From the NCBI GenBank assembly GCA_937900695.1, contig CALCFD010000038.1:1-62601 (forward strand): DNA of 62,601 nt, read 5' to 3'. The translations under genes were made by a program, and so were the position numbers. Source of the stretch: an uncultured Eubacterium sp. (lineage in GTDB: Bacteria; Bacillota; Clostridia; Peptostreptococcales; Anaerovoracaceae). Below, piece by piece: positions 19,795 through 28,905 of the stretch; position 1 is the first letter of the stretch; each line of letters starts with the position of its first letter. Below the pieces are notes generated by a model. The model was not told the origin of the DNA. It saw nothing but the letters and a program-made list of their open reading frames with translations, and searched no databases.

Positions 19795-20436
19795 CTAATC
19801 AGTCATATATTTAACTATTTTTTTCTTAATTCTATCCATCGCATTGTAGATGGATTTTTGATTTTTATTTAGTGATTTTGCTATATCATCATAGCTTTTG
19901 CCTACGGCAAATTCATTCCACACTAAAATCTCCAACTCACTAAATATTCCTTCTTCATTTTTAGTTATATATCTTATTACATCGTTAAAGATTGCCAGGG
20001 TTTCTGCATCAGTAACGATATTACTTCTTAAAGTATCTGCTAAGGTCATCTGCCTGCCATCTTCGTCATTTTCAGTTATTTTATGGTCTAAAGAAACAGA
20101 TGTATTAAGCGGTGTATGCTTTTTACGATTAGCAGCCTTAATAGCCGTTATAATTTGCCTATTCATACAGAGGTTTGCATAAGTCCTAAAACATGTATTA
20201 CTATTTCCATCATAGTCCATAATCGCCTTAAAGAGGCCTATCCGAGCTTCTTGCTCCACATCTTCAGCCTCTGCACCAACTATAAAATATGATCTTGCTA
20301 TACTTTTAACTAAATCCTTATACTGATTTATCAAATATTCTTCAGCACTATCATTTCCTTGCTGGACCATAACAACAAGCTCCTCATGAGTTAGATTAGC
20401 AAGCCTATCTTTCATCTCTCTGCTTTCTAATTTCAT
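19795..20436 (-). CDS. sigH: RNA polymerase sigma factor, SigH family
   Basis: This is a sigma-70-family factor of 213 residues. Region 2 shows NQYKDLVKSIARSYF, AEDVEQEARIGLFKAIMDYD and FRTYANLCMNRQIITAIKAA. Region 4 has a helix-turn-helix (SYDDIAKSLNKNQKSIYNAM). Sequence and location match Spo0H/SigH, which directs early stationary-phase, competence or sporulation genes. Sporulation by this host is not shown. The ORF overlaps the end of rlmB by 32 bases, so it is translationally coupled. An internal ATG at 20415 (MKDRL) is a possible alternative start. Confidence 0.88.
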   Translation of the reverse strand: MKLESREMKDRLANLTHEELVVMVQQGNDSAEEYLINQYKDLVKSIARSYFIVGAEAEDVEQEARIGLFKAIMDYDGNSNTCFRTYANLCMNRQIITAIKAANRKKHTPLNTSVSLDHKITENDEDGRQMTLADTLRSNIVTDAETLAIFNDVIRYITKNEEGIFSELEILVWNEFAVGKSYDDIAKSLNKNQKSIYNAMDRIKKKIVKYMTD

Positions 20437-21145
20437 ACATCAGTATAGCTGCAGCATTTGAAGCATTTAAAGATGTAATCTTACCCACCATAGGCATTGA
20501 AACAACAAAATCACATTTTGATTTTACTAACTTACTTATGCCCGCACCTTCACTTCCAATTACAACGCCAATAGGTCCTGTTAAATTCGACTTGTAATAT
20601 TCATTACCTCCCATATCACAAGCTCCAATCCACAATCCTTCCTTTTGAAGTAACTCAATAGTCTGACTAATATTTGTAACCTTAGCTACTTTCATATATT
20701 CAACTGCTCCTGCTGAAGCCTTAGCTACAGTGTCAGTAACAGAAACAGATCTTCTCTTAGGAATAATTATTCCGTGAGCCCCAGCGCATTCTGCTGTTCT
20801 CATAATAGCTCCTAAATTATGAGGATCTTCTAGATTATCTAAAATTATAATAAACGGATCTTCATTTCTACTTCTTGCCACTTCTAAAATATCTTCTACT
20901 TCAGAATATTTAAACTGAGAAACATGAGCTATTATGCCTTGATGTTGTCCGCCACCAGCTATTCTATCAAGAGTAGTTCTATCGCCAAAGTAAATAGGAA
21001 TCTTCTTGTCTTTAGCCTGGCCTAAAATCTTTTTGATAGATCCTTCGCCACCCTTAACAGCAGTAATCTTTTCAATTTCTCTGCCGCTTCTAATCGCCTC
21101 AGAAACAGCATTTCTACCTATTAAAATATTTTCTTTTCCACTCAT
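20405..21145 (-). CDS. rlmB: 23S rRNA (guanosine-2'-O)-methyltransferase, RlmB/TrmH family
   Basis: This is a SPOUT-class methyltransferase of 246 residues. An N-terminal substrate-binding domain begins LIGRNAVSEAIRSGR. The knotted SAM-binding core contains LDNLEDPHNLGAIMRTAECAGAHGII, VIGSEGAGISKLV and MVGKITSLNASNAAAILMYE. It normally modifies 23S rRNA. It is two bases after folA and overlaps sigH, consistent with an operon. Confidence 0.93.
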   Translation of the reverse strand: MSGKENILIGRNAVSEAIRSGREIEKITAVKGGEGSIKKILGQAKDKKIPIYFGDRTTLDRIAGGGQHQGIIAHVSQFKYSEVEDILEVARSRNEDPFIIILDNLEDPHNLGAIMRTAECAGAHGIIIPKRRSVSVTDTVAKASAGAVEYMKVAKVTNISQTIELLQKEGLWIGACDMGGNEYYKSNLTGPIGVVIGSEGAGISKLVKSKCDFVVSMPMVGKITSLNASNAAAILMYEIRKQRDER

Positions 21146-21147
21146 AA

Positions 21148-21639
21148 TTATTTTATTCTCTCATATTTACAAAATTGATAACGTATTTGATTTTCTTCGT
21201 TTATCTCACTTGTCCAAGTAAGTTTATAATTTTCATCTTCATCAATATTTTTAAAATGCTTATCAGCATCAAAAGCTTTAAAAATTTTAGTCACATAAAC
21301 ATTATCACATTTATCAAGATATCTATTATAAATAGATTCTCCCCCAGAGATGAAAATATCCTCATCATCATATTTTTTCATTTCTTCTAAAAGAGCTTCC
21401 TCTCCACAGCAAACGATACACGCATCATTTTTATAATCAGAATTACCTGTTAAAACCAAGTTTGTTCTTTTAGGCAGAGGCTTTTGCCCCGGGAATGACT
21501 CTAAGGTTTTGCGCCCAATTACTATCACTTTGCCAATTGTTTTTTCCCTATAATATTTTAAATCTCCAGGCAAATGAACTAAAAGATCATTGTCCTTTCC
21601 TATAGCCCAATTTTCATCTACAACTACTATACAGTTCAT
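21148..21639 (-). CDS. folA: Dihydrofolate reductase
   Basis: It reduces dihydrofolate to tetrahydrofolate with NADPH. The 163 residues carry VVVDENWAIGKDNDLLVHLPGDLKYYRE (active-site acid region), GKVIVIGRKTLESFPG, and FISGGESIYNRYLDKCDNVYVTKI. It follows thyA by 10 bases, which is functionally sensible because ThyA turns its folate cofactor into dihydrofolate. Confidence 0.95.
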   Translation of the reverse strand: MNCIVVVDENWAIGKDNDLLVHLPGDLKYYREKTIGKVIVIGRKTLESFPGQKPLPKRTNLVLTGNSDYKNDACIVCCGEEALLEEMKKYDDEDIFISGGESIYNRYLDKCDNVYVTKIFKAFDADKHFKNIDEDENYKLTWTSEINEENQIRYQFCKYERIK

Positions 21640-21649
21640 CTACCCCTCC

Positions 21650-22483
21650 TTAAATTGCAATTGGAATATTTTTTATCTGAGGATTTTTCTGATAATCCTC
21701 AATAATTATATCGTCAGTTGTAAAATCATAAAAGTCCTTTACATCTGGATTTAATCTGAACTTAGGTGCCTCAAACTGAGGTCTTTTAATCAGCTCTTCT
21801 ATAATTGGAACGTGCCTATCATAAATATGAGCATCAGAAATAACATGAACAAGCTCACCTGGAACAAGACCTGTAACCTGAGCTAACATATGAACTAACA
21901 CTGAGTACTGAACTACATTCCAATTATTAGCTGCTAAAATATCCTGTGAACGCTGATTTAAAATGGCGTTTAGTTTATTTCCTGTAACATTAAAAGTTAC
22001 GCTGTAAGCACAAGGCTCAAGACCCATTTCCATAAGATCATCAAATTTATAAATGTTAGTTAATATTCTTCTTGAATACGGTGTATTTTTAAGCTGCCAA
22101 ATTACATTATCAACTTGGTCCATCTCACCATGAGGGAACTTGTACTTAACACCCATCTGATAACCATAAGCCTTGCCGATAGAGCCATTTTCATCTGCCC
22201 ATTCATCCCAAATTTTAGAGTTTAGGTCATTGATGTTATTTGATTTTTTTTGCCAAATCCATAGCATCTCATCAACAGCTGATTTAATAGCTGTTGGTCT
22301 TAATGTAAGTGCGGGAAATTCTTCTTGCAAATTATATCTATTAACTACACCAAATGTCTTAATTGTATGAGCCGGGCTGCCATCCTCCCAAACCGCTCTA
22401 ACTTTTTGTCCTTCTGATGAATACCCATTTTCTAAAATGTCTTGACACATATTCACAAATAATTTATCTGCTCTGCTCATCAA
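21650..22483 (-). CDS. thyA: Thymidylate synthase (ThyA type, divergent)
   Basis: It makes dTMP from dUMP with methylene-tetrahydrofolate. The catalytic cysteine sits in EPCAYSVTF, followed by NQRSQDILAANNWNVVQYSVL (phosphate-binding Arg-Ser and the dUMP-contacting Asn) and VISDAHIYDRH near the C-terminus. The LPPCH box of classical enzymes is changed to LEPCA, so it belongs to a divergent branch. At 277 residues the length is normal. It overlaps the 3' end of mrnC by 20 bases. Confidence 0.9.
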   Translation of the reverse strand: MMSRADKLFVNMCQDILENGYSSEGQKVRAVWEDGSPAHTIKTFGVVNRYNLQEEFPALTLRPTAIKSAVDEMLWIWQKKSNNINDLNSKIWDEWADENGSIGKAYGYQMGVKYKFPHGEMDQVDNVIWQLKNTPYSRRILTNIYKFDDLMEMGLEPCAYSVTFNVTGNKLNAILNQRSQDILAANNWNVVQYSVLVHMLAQVTGLVPGELVHVISDAHIYDRHVPIIEELIKRPQFEAPKFRLNPDVKDFYDFTTDDIIIEDYQKNPQIKNIPIAI

Positions 22484-22859
22484 TTACCTCCATAGCTGTC
22501 CTTATTATATCTTCCATTCGATTTATATCCCCAAGCAAATATAAGTAACCAACAAGAGCTTCAAAAGCCGTAGCCCATTTGTATGAAACTATATCCGCAT
22601 TTTTAGCTTTTGTTGCTACTTTTCTGTTACGAGCTCTTTTAACTAGTGATTTTTCTTCCTCGCTTAATTGATCAAACATAGTTTTTATAGCTTTTGCTTG
22701 ATTTAAAGCCTTAGCATATTTGATGCCTTCTTTGTGAAGTTTATCAACATATACAGCCCCATGCTCCATTACATGTTTTCGCACATACACTTCATATACT
22801 GCATCACCCATGTAGGCTAGGGCTGTTGTATTAATCTTTTTTGCCTCTTTTAATTCCAT
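22464..22859 (-). CDS. mrnC: Mini-ribonuclease 3
   Basis: This is an RNase III catalytic domain without a dsRNA-binding domain; in Firmicutes it matures 23S rRNA. ALAYMGDAVYEVYVR holds the metal-binding Asp, and the second box is WATAFEALVGYLYLLGD. The 131-residue length is typical. It lies two bases after cysS, the usual neighbour. Confidence 0.93.
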   Translation of the reverse strand: MELKEAKKINTTALAYMGDAVYEVYVRKHVMEHGAVYVDKLHKEGIKYAKALNQAKAIKTMFDQLSEEEKSLVKRARNRKVATKAKNADIVSYKWATAFEALVGYLYLLGDINRMEDIIRTAMEVIDEQSR

Positions 22860-22861
22860 AA

Positions 22862-24259
22862 TTATTCTTTAATAATCTGTACTCCTTGAGGTGTATCTTT
22901 AAGTACGATACCCTTTGCTTTTAAAATGTCTCTGATTTCATCTGCTCTTGCAAAATCTTTATCTGCTCTTGCCTGCTGTCTTTCGTCTACTAGCTTTTGT
23001 ACTTCATCGTCGATAGCATTGTCCTCTTCTACTTCAAGTAAACCCAAAACATGACTTAACTCTAGTAAAAGATCTAAAGATTTTTCTGCTAACTCTTTGC
23101 TTGCTCCATCTTTAACAGCGATATTAATAGCTGTAATAAGCTCAAAAATAGCTGATATAGCATCTGCAGTATTTAAATCATCATCCATAGCCTTTTTGAA
23201 TTCTTCTCTGTATTTTTCAAATCCTTCATATGCTACCTTTTCCTCAGCAGACATTTCACCTTGTCCATTTTCAATTAAAAATTCTAAGTTTGCTTTAGCA
23301 TTTTCAAAACGACCTAGCGAAGCCTTAGACATCTCCATCAATTTATCACTAAAATCAATTGGGCTTCTGTAATGACCTGATAATAGGAAAAATCTAATCA
23401 CTTCACCTTTATATTTTTCTAAAATTTCTCTTACTGTAAAGAAGTTTCCAAGTGACTTAGACATTTTTTCCTTATCAATTGTTATATAGCCATTGTGCAT
23501 CCAGTAGTTTGCAAACGGTACGCCGTTACATGCTTCAGACTGAGCTATTTCGTTTTCATGATGAGGGAACTGTAAATCTTCTCCGCCTGCATGAAGGTCA
23601 ATTGTAGGGCCTAAAAATCTCTTAGACATAGCTGAACATTCAATATGCCAACCTGGTCTGCCCATGCCCCATGGAGATTCCCATGCGATTTCAGATTCTT
23701 CTTTTCTAGCCTTCCATAAAGCAAAATCTAAAGGATCCTTTTTCTTTTCTTCAATCATAATTCTAGCACCTGCTTCTAGGTCCTCTATATTTTGCTTAGA
23801 TAATTTACCATATCCTTCAAATTTTCTTGGGCTATAGTAAACGTCTCCTTCAACTTCATATGCATATCCTTTATCAATTAAAGTCTGTATAAATTCAATA
23901 ATCTGAGGAATATTTTCTGATACTCTAGGATGAGTAGTAGCTTCTCTTACATTTAAAGCCTTAGCATCTTTAAAGTATTCTTCAATATATTTCTTACTTA
24001 CCTCTGGAGCTGAAATACCTTCTTCTTTAGCTCTGTTTATAATCTTGTCATCTACATCAGTAAAGTTTTGTACAAAGTTTACATTATATCCAATGTACTC
24101 AAGATATCTTCTCAAAGTATCAAAAACTACAAGAGGTCTTGCATTGCCCAAATGGAAAAAGTTATATACAGTTGGACCACATACATATACCTTTACTTCG
24201 TCCTTAGACATAGGTACAAATTCTTCTTTTGTTCTTGTTAATGAGTTATATATTTTCAT
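22862..24259 (-). CDS. cysS: Cysteinyl-tRNA synthetase
   Basis: This class I synthetase charges tRNA-Cys. It has the HIGH-type motif FFHLGNARP, the zinc ligands CGPTVYN and HIECSAM...HHENE, and the KMSKSLGN loop. A C-terminal DALR-type helical domain is present. I take the ATG at 24259 (MKIYNSLTRTKEEF, 465 residues, the family length). In-frame ATGs up to 24283 lie inside the cysE coding region. The gene overlaps cysE by 14 bases, so coupling is likely. Confidence 0.95.
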   Translation of the reverse strand: MKIYNSLTRTKEEFVPMSKDEVKVYVCGPTVYNFFHLGNARPLVVFDTLRRYLEYIGYNVNFVQNFTDVDDKIINRAKEEGISAPEVSKKYIEEYFKDAKALNVREATTHPRVSENIPQIIEFIQTLIDKGYAYEVEGDVYYSPRKFEGYGKLSKQNIEDLEAGARIMIEEKKKDPLDFALWKARKEESEIAWESPWGMGRPGWHIECSAMSKRFLGPTIDLHAGGEDLQFPHHENEIAQSEACNGVPFANYWMHNGYITIDKEKMSKSLGNFFTVREILEKYKGEVIRFFLLSGHYRSPIDFSDKLMEMSKASLGRFENAKANLEFLIENGQGEMSAEEKVAYEGFEKYREEFKKAMDDDLNTADAISAIFELITAINIAVKDGASKELAEKSLDLLLELSHVLGLLEVEEDNAIDDEVQKLVDERQQARADKDFARADEIRDILKAKGIVLKDTPQGVQIIKE

Positions 24260-24911
24260 GTTCATCCCCATCCTTTTCTTCATACTCTCTTAGCTTCTTT
24301 TCCAGTGAAACGATACGTCTTCTTAAGCACTCGATTTCTACTGCTACTGGATCTGGTAAATCCACTTGATCCATATCATCGTTTACAGGTTTTCTCCTCT
24401 TAACGATAGTACCCGGAATACCAACCACTGTACATCCATCTGGTATTTCCTTTAAAACAACTGCCCCCGAACCAATTTTTACATCATTGCCAACCTTAAA
24501 TGGCCCAAGAACCTTCGCCCCTGAACTTACCATTACGCGATCACCTAAAGTAGGGTGTCTCTTACCCTCATCTTTACCGGTACCACCTAAAGTTACACCT
24601 TGATATATAGTGCAATCGTCTCCGATTTCAGTTGTCTCACCTATAATTATACCCATTCCATGGTCTATAAAGCATCTTCTTCCAATCTTAGCCCCTGGAT
24701 GTATTTCCACACCTGTTAAAAATCTTGCTAGCTGCGAAATTATTCTTGCCAGTAATTTTAAGTTGTGCCTATATAAAAAATGTGCAGGTCTATGGAATAT
24801 AATCGCCCATACACCTGGATAGCATAAAAGAACCTCCAGTCCATTTCTTGCTGCAGGGTCTTTTTTTACTACTGTCTGAATATCCTCACGTATACTTTTT
24901 ATAAAAGACAT
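24246..24911 (-). CDS. cysE: Serine O-acetyltransferase
   Basis: It forms O-acetylserine for cysteine biosynthesis. The N-terminal helical part is followed by a left-handed beta-helix of hexapeptide repeats (VEIHPGAKIGRRCFIDHGMG, IIIGETTEIGDDCTIYQGVTLGG), with catalytic histidines in DHG and HPT. The C-terminus is long and charged. It is the first gene of the cysE-cysS-mrnC-thyA-folA-rlmB-sigH run and has its own promoter. Confidence 0.95.
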   Translation of the reverse strand: MSFIKSIREDIQTVVKKDPAARNGLEVLLCYPGVWAIIFHRPAHFLYRHNLKLLARIISQLARFLTGVEIHPGAKIGRRCFIDHGMGIIIGETTEIGDDCTIYQGVTLGGTGKDEGKRHPTLGDRVMVSSGAKVLGPFKVGNDVKIGSGAVVLKEIPDGCTVVGIPGTIVKRRKPVNDDMDQVDLPDPVAVEIECLRRRIVSLEKKLREYEEKDGDEHENI

Positions 24912-24986
24912 GTTATTATTTTCTCCTCACAATGCTGTTAAATTCTAGTTTTATATATCATTTTTTAATTTTTAATAGAATAATAC

Positions 24987-25015
24987 ATTATACATCTTTT
25001 TGATAATTTTTTCAA
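24987..25015 (-). promoter_or_regulatory. Promoter of the cysE operon
   Basis: TTGAAA (25010-25015), a 17-base spacer and a perfect TATAAT (24987-24992) lie on the minus strand, about 75 bases before cysE. The -35 touches the last codon of the PHP gene. Confidence 0.75.
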
Positions 25016-25800
25016 TCTTTACCGTGATAATCAGAACCTACCGTAGCAATTAGTTTTTTCTCCTTAGCTATCCTATGGAATGTCTCATTTTCTATCTCAG
25101 AATGCTTCTTATATGTGCACTCTATACCATCTATACCTAGTTTTATAAGTTCATCTATCAATATATTAAAATTATTAAAAAACTCTTGACTTTCTCTAGC
25201 GCCAATCCCCCTTATAAGACCTGGATGTGCTAAAACCGCTTTGCCACCGGCTCCCTTTATAATCCCAATAGCCTCCACCGCTAAAATCTTTTCCTTTTTT
25301 ATTTTTTTAAACTCCTCACGTGAAAAGATTTTTTCAAAAGCCTCCGCCTTATCTTTAATAAAACCTTTTGAAACCAAGGCTCTTGCTATAACTGGTTTAC
25401 CTATATATCCAGTTGGAGTCATTGCTAATATATCCTCATAGTCAATATCATAATACTTTTTTAGTAGATTGATTATTTTATCATTTCTTTTATTACGTAA
25501 CTCCTTAATGTATTCACAACTTTCTAAAAGTTTTTTATTTGTTATATCTATATCATATCCTAAAATATGAAGTCCAATTCCTCTTTTTTCTTCTGTAGAA
25601 AATTCAATACCTGTGTGAATTTTAATACCGAATTCCTCTGCAGCCAAAAAGGCTTCAGAAACGCCGCTAACATTATCATGATCTGTAATTGCAATCTCTG
25701 TCTTTGCACCTTCATACGCCCATTTTACGGCATCATAAGGTGAGTCAAGACCGTCACTGTAATAGGTATGTATATGAAAATCCTGTTTATAATTAGTCAT
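25012..25800 (-). CDS. PHP-domain metal-dependent phosphoesterase
   Basis: The PHP motifs appear in order: DFHIHTYYSDG (residues 7-17), AITDHDN (37-43), TGIEFS, AHPG and GSDYHGKD at the C-terminus. They form a three-metal site. The 262-residue architecture resembles the YciV/RNase AM group, which acts on nucleoside 3',5'-bisphosphates or short RNA 5' ends. The substrate here is inferred only. It lies eight bases downstream of the membrane-protein gene, so the two are probably cotranscribed. Confidence 0.85.
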   Translation of the reverse strand: MTNYKQDFHIHTYYSDGLDSPYDAVKWAYEGAKTEIAITDHDNVSGVSEAFLAAEEFGIKIHTGIEFSTEEKRGIGLHILGYDIDITNKKLLESCEYIKELRNKRNDKIINLLKKYYDIDYEDILAMTPTGYIGKPVIARALVSKGFIKDKAEAFEKIFSREEFKKIKKEKILAVEAIGIIKGAGGKAVLAHPGLIRGIGARESQEFFNNFNILIDELIKLGIDGIECTYKKHSEIENETFHRIAKEKKLIATVGSDYHGKD

Positions 25801-25808
25801 AATTATCC

Positions 25809-26528
25809 TTAAGCTCTAAACATTTTGCGTCTTCCAAATAACTTATTAATTATATATGTAACCGCTATCATGATTACAAGAGACACCATCAATTGCCATA
25901 CACCAAAGTATACAGGAAGTTTAGCATCAAAAATTTGAATCAATACATCTCCTGGTTCAAATCTAACACCAAACATTTCTTGAAAAATTACTCCTCTTAC
26001 AGATGGTATCAAAAATATTATCGCATTTACTGCCATAACCACAGCAAACCAAATCCACGATGTTTTAAAGCTTTCCAATATGAGCCTATTTTCTTCACGT
26101 GATTTTAAGAAGCAAACTATAGCAACAGCCCCTATCAGTAAAACTACACCTATTACAAGAGCTACATCCAAACTTGTTCTAATGGTACTCATAATATTTC
26201 CTGCCCTCTTTGTAAATACTTCTTGAGGCTGATAATCACTTTTTTCGATAAGTTTAAACTCCGAACTTTTATGGAGCATAAAATTCTCAAATGTATTAGT
26301 TATATCATCACTTTCCACCTGATATGGAATTTCTTTTATTATCTCTGTTTTGGTCATGTAGTTTGAGTAAAATGCTCCTGACCTAAGTACAAAATTGCTC
26401 GCTAAAATTACGATAATCATTGGCAAAATCGCCATAAATATCGCTGCCCATATATCATTCCATGGCATATTAAAATCTCGTCTTGTATTTCTCCATGGAT
26501 TGCTTTTTTGTTTTTTACCAATATTCAT
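25809..26528 (-). CDS. Integral membrane protein, DUF1461-like
   Basis: The 239 residues have four predicted membrane segments (about 28-48, 118-138, 158-176 and 208-230). A 70-residue extracytoplasmic loop follows the first. Length, topology and the conserved-looking RGVIFQEMFGVRFEPGDVLIQIF segment resemble the DUF1461 (TIGR01906) family, whose function is unknown. The gene is divergent from the GH25 lysozyme with only 57 bases between starts. Confidence 0.55.
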   Translation of the reverse strand: MNIGKKQKSNPWRNTRRDFNMPWNDIWAAIFMAILPMIIVILASNFVLRSGAFYSNYMTKTEIIKEIPYQVESDDITNTFENFMLHKSSEFKLIEKSDYQPQEVFTKRAGNIMSTIRTSLDVALVIGVVLLIGAVAIVCFLKSREENRLILESFKTSWIWFAVVMAVNAIIFLIPSVRGVIFQEMFGVRFEPGDVLIQIFDAKLPVYFGVWQLMVSLVIMIAVTYIINKLFGRRKMFRA

Positions 26529-26585
26529 AAACCTAAAATTGCAAACTCCTTTTTTATTTTATGCTTATATGTTATCATATATTTT

Positions 26586-27371
26586 ATGAAAAAAGGAAAG
26601 AAATTAATAAAAAAATTAACCAGAAAAATCAAAAAGTTAAATATAAGGCAATGGATTTCTTTGGCTGTTATTTTACTAATATTTATAATCTTAATCAAAG
26701 GAGTTTTATTTATAAAAGAGTACAACAAAATACAAGATCCACCTAAGGACAAAATACCTTACCCTGTTCGTGGTGTTGATATTTCACATTATCAAGGTGA
26801 TGTTTCATGGGATGTACTAGCAGATCAAAATTTATCCTTTGCATTTATAAAAGCCACCGAAGGCAGTAGCCACATAGACAAAAAGTTCGAATACAACTGG
26901 AAAGAAGCACACAAAACCGATTTGAAGGTGGGCGCTTATCACTTTATGAGCTTTGAAACTAGTGGAAAAACTCAAGCCAAAAACTTCATAAAACATGTTC
27001 CTAAAAAAAGAAGTTCTCTACCGCCTGTTGTAGATGTTGAGCTTTATGGCGAATTTATAAACAAACATCCATCTCAAGAAACTGTAAATAACATCTTAGA
27101 GCCTCTTTTAAAACGACTAGAGTCTAAATATGACAAAAAACCTATCATCTACACTAGCACTGCTGTCTACAAACTATATATTCAAGGCAAATACGACAAT
27201 GATATATGGATTGCCGATTTGTCCATGCCTAAAACTTTGCCTGACGGCAAGCAGTGGAAATTTTTACAGTATTCCTTTAACGGAAAACTAAAAGGATACA
27301 AAGGGTACCTACCTCACTTAGATTTAAACGTCTTTTATGGTAGTAAATGGGATTTTGCAACTGAATACTAA
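26586..27371 (+). CDS. Membrane-anchored GH25 lysozyme
   Basis: A lysine-rich start (MKKGKKLIKK) and one signal anchor (about residues 24-44) precede a glycoside hydrolase family 25 domain. Its markers are GVDISHYQGDVSW, FAFIKATEGS, GAYHFMSF, the acidic PVVDVELYG site and LDLNVFYG near the end. It should cleave peptidoglycan outside the membrane. The start at 26586 is chosen because the hydrophobic anchor follows it directly. No ribosome binding site is visible upstream, and the upstream frame runs into the divergent promoter region. Confidence 0.9.
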   Translation: MKKGKKLIKKLTRKIKKLNIRQWISLAVILLIFIILIKGVLFIKEYNKIQDPPKDKIPYPVRGVDISHYQGDVSWDVLADQNLSFAFIKATEGSSHIDKKFEYNWKEAHKTDLKVGAYHFMSFETSGKTQAKNFIKHVPKKRSSLPPVVDVELYGEFINKHPSQETVNNILEPLLKRLESKYDKKPIIYTSTAVYKLYIQGKYDNDIWIADLSMPKTLPDGKQWKFLQYSFNGKLKGYKGYLPHLDLNVFYGSKWDFATEY

Positions 27372-27390
27372 TAAATATTAAGCCAATAAA

Positions 27391-27431
27391 AAAGCCTAAT
27401 TAACGATATATCAAACCGTTAATTGGGCTTT
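27391..27431. terminator. Bidirectional terminator
   Basis: AAAGCCTAATTAACG pairs with CGTTAATTGGGCTTT around an 11-base loop between the convergent lysozyme and oxidoreductase genes. Confidence 0.85.
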
Positions 27432-27441
27432 AACTTATTGA

Positions 27442-28827
27442 TTATTTATATTCTTCAAATAACTGACGTGCAACATGTACCCCAGAAGCTGAAGCCTGAG
27501 ATAGTGAGTGAGTTACACCAGAACCATCACCAAGAGCATATAAACCCTTAATTGAAGTTTCTAGATTTTTATCCACTTCGATTTTAGAGTTATAAAATTT
27601 AACCTCAACACCATAAAGCAGAGTATCCTCGTTAGCTGTACCTGGAGCTATCTTATCAAGAGCGTAAATCATTTCGATTATGCTATCTAGCTGTCTTTTA
27701 GGTATAACTAGTGACAAGTCACCAGGTGTTGCGTTAAGAGTAGGTCTTGTGAAACACTTTTCCATTCTGCGTTTACTACTTCTACGGCCCTTTACTAAAT
27801 CTCCAAATCTCTGAAGAAGTACTCCGCCGCCAAGCATATTAGATAATCTTGCAATAGATTCACCATATTCATTGCTATCCTTAAATGGCTCAGTTAAAGT
27901 ATTTGAAACTAATAAAGCAAAGTTGGTATTTTCAGTTCTAAGTTCTGGATCTGCATAACTGTGACCGTTTACTGTAACGATACCATTTGTATTTTCAGCT
28001 ACAACTTCACCGTAAGGATTCATACAAAATGTTCTTACCTGGTCGTTATACTGTTCTGTTTTGTAAACGATTTTTGATTCATAAACATCATCAGTAATAT
28101 GTTTGAAAATTTCAGCTGGAAGCTCTACTCTAACACCGATATCAACACGATTTGACTTCTGAGCAATACCGATTTTTTCGCATACATTCCCGATCCATTT
28201 AGATCCACTTCTACCAGTTGCCAAAATTAAATTGTTACATGTATATTCAACTCCATCATCAGTTCTAATTAAAAAATCATGATCGCCATTTACAACAACA
28301 TCTTCTATCGTAGTATAAAATTCATGTTCAATCTTTTCCTTAGTTTCATCATATAGTTTGCCTAAAATTTTTACATTTCTGTCAGTGCCAAGGTGTCTAA
28401 CCTTTGCCTGAAGTAAGTGTAAATTATTTCTTAAAGCCATGGTTTTAAGGTCCGAATTAGCAGTTGAGTAAAGCTTTGCCTCTGCACCACCGTGTTCACA
28501 TAAAACTTCATCTACATATTCCATAAGTTCCATAGCCTCATCTACACCTACATATCTGTGAAGATCTCCACCAAACTGTGTAGTGATATTATACTTACCA
28601 TCTGAAAGAGAACCTGCACCACCGTAGCCATTCATAATATTACATGGCTTACATTTAACACAAATAGGAGTTTTACCTAAAGAAATAGGACATTTTCTAT
28701 TTTCTAATGGCGCTCCCTTATCTAGCATTAAGACATCGGCATTTATACCTAATTTATTTAGCTCATAACTCATAAATACGCCACTTGCCCCTGCTCCGAC
28801 TATAATAATATCATAATGTTTACTCAT
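27442..28827 (-). CDS. FAD-dependent oxidoreductase (uncharacterised dehydrogenase family)
   Basis: The Rossmann dinucleotide motif IIVGAGASGVFMSYEL is at residues 8-23. A cysteine cluster (CPISLGKTPICVKCKPC) and GGAGSLSDGKYN follow. A second GG-type motif, NLILATGRSGSKW, and the C-terminal ALGDGSGVTHSLSQASASG complete the fold. This layout matches the COG2509-like FAD-dependent dehydrogenases, whose substrates are not established. The 461-residue length is typical. Confidence 0.8.
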   Translation of the reverse strand: MSKHYDIIIVGAGASGVFMSYELNKLGINADVLMLDKGAPLENRKCPISLGKTPICVKCKPCNIMNGYGGAGSLSDGKYNITTQFGGDLHRYVGVDEAMELMEYVDEVLCEHGGAEAKLYSTANSDLKTMALRNNLHLLQAKVRHLGTDRNVKILGKLYDETKEKIEHEFYTTIEDVVVNGDHDFLIRTDDGVEYTCNNLILATGRSGSKWIGNVCEKIGIAQKSNRVDIGVRVELPAEIFKHITDDVYESKIVYKTEQYNDQVRTFCMNPYGEVVAENTNGIVTVNGHSYADPELRTENTNFALLVSNTLTEPFKDSNEYGESIARLSNMLGGGVLLQRFGDLVKGRRSSKRRMEKCFTRPTLNATPGDLSLVIPKRQLDSIIEMIYALDKIAPGTANEDTLLYGVEVKFYNSKIEVDKNLETSIKGLYALGDGSGVTHSLSQASASGVHVARQLFEEYK

Positions 28828-28866
28828 ATAATTTCTCCTAATATAATTTTTTTAAATTTACATGAA

Positions 28867-28894
28867 AAAAGAGCGATAACATCCTCGCTCTTTT
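28867..28894 (-). terminator. Terminator after the DUF1292 gene
   Basis: AAAAGAGCGA pairs with TCGCTCTTTT around an 8-base loop, followed by Ts on the minus strand. Confidence 0.8.
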
Positions 28895-28905
28895 AATAGT
28901 TATAA

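Noticed and set aside
24912..25011. T-box or SAM riboswitch upstream of cysE
   Set aside because: The promoter lies only about 75 bases before the start codon, and the leader is too short and AT-rich. No T-box signature was seen.
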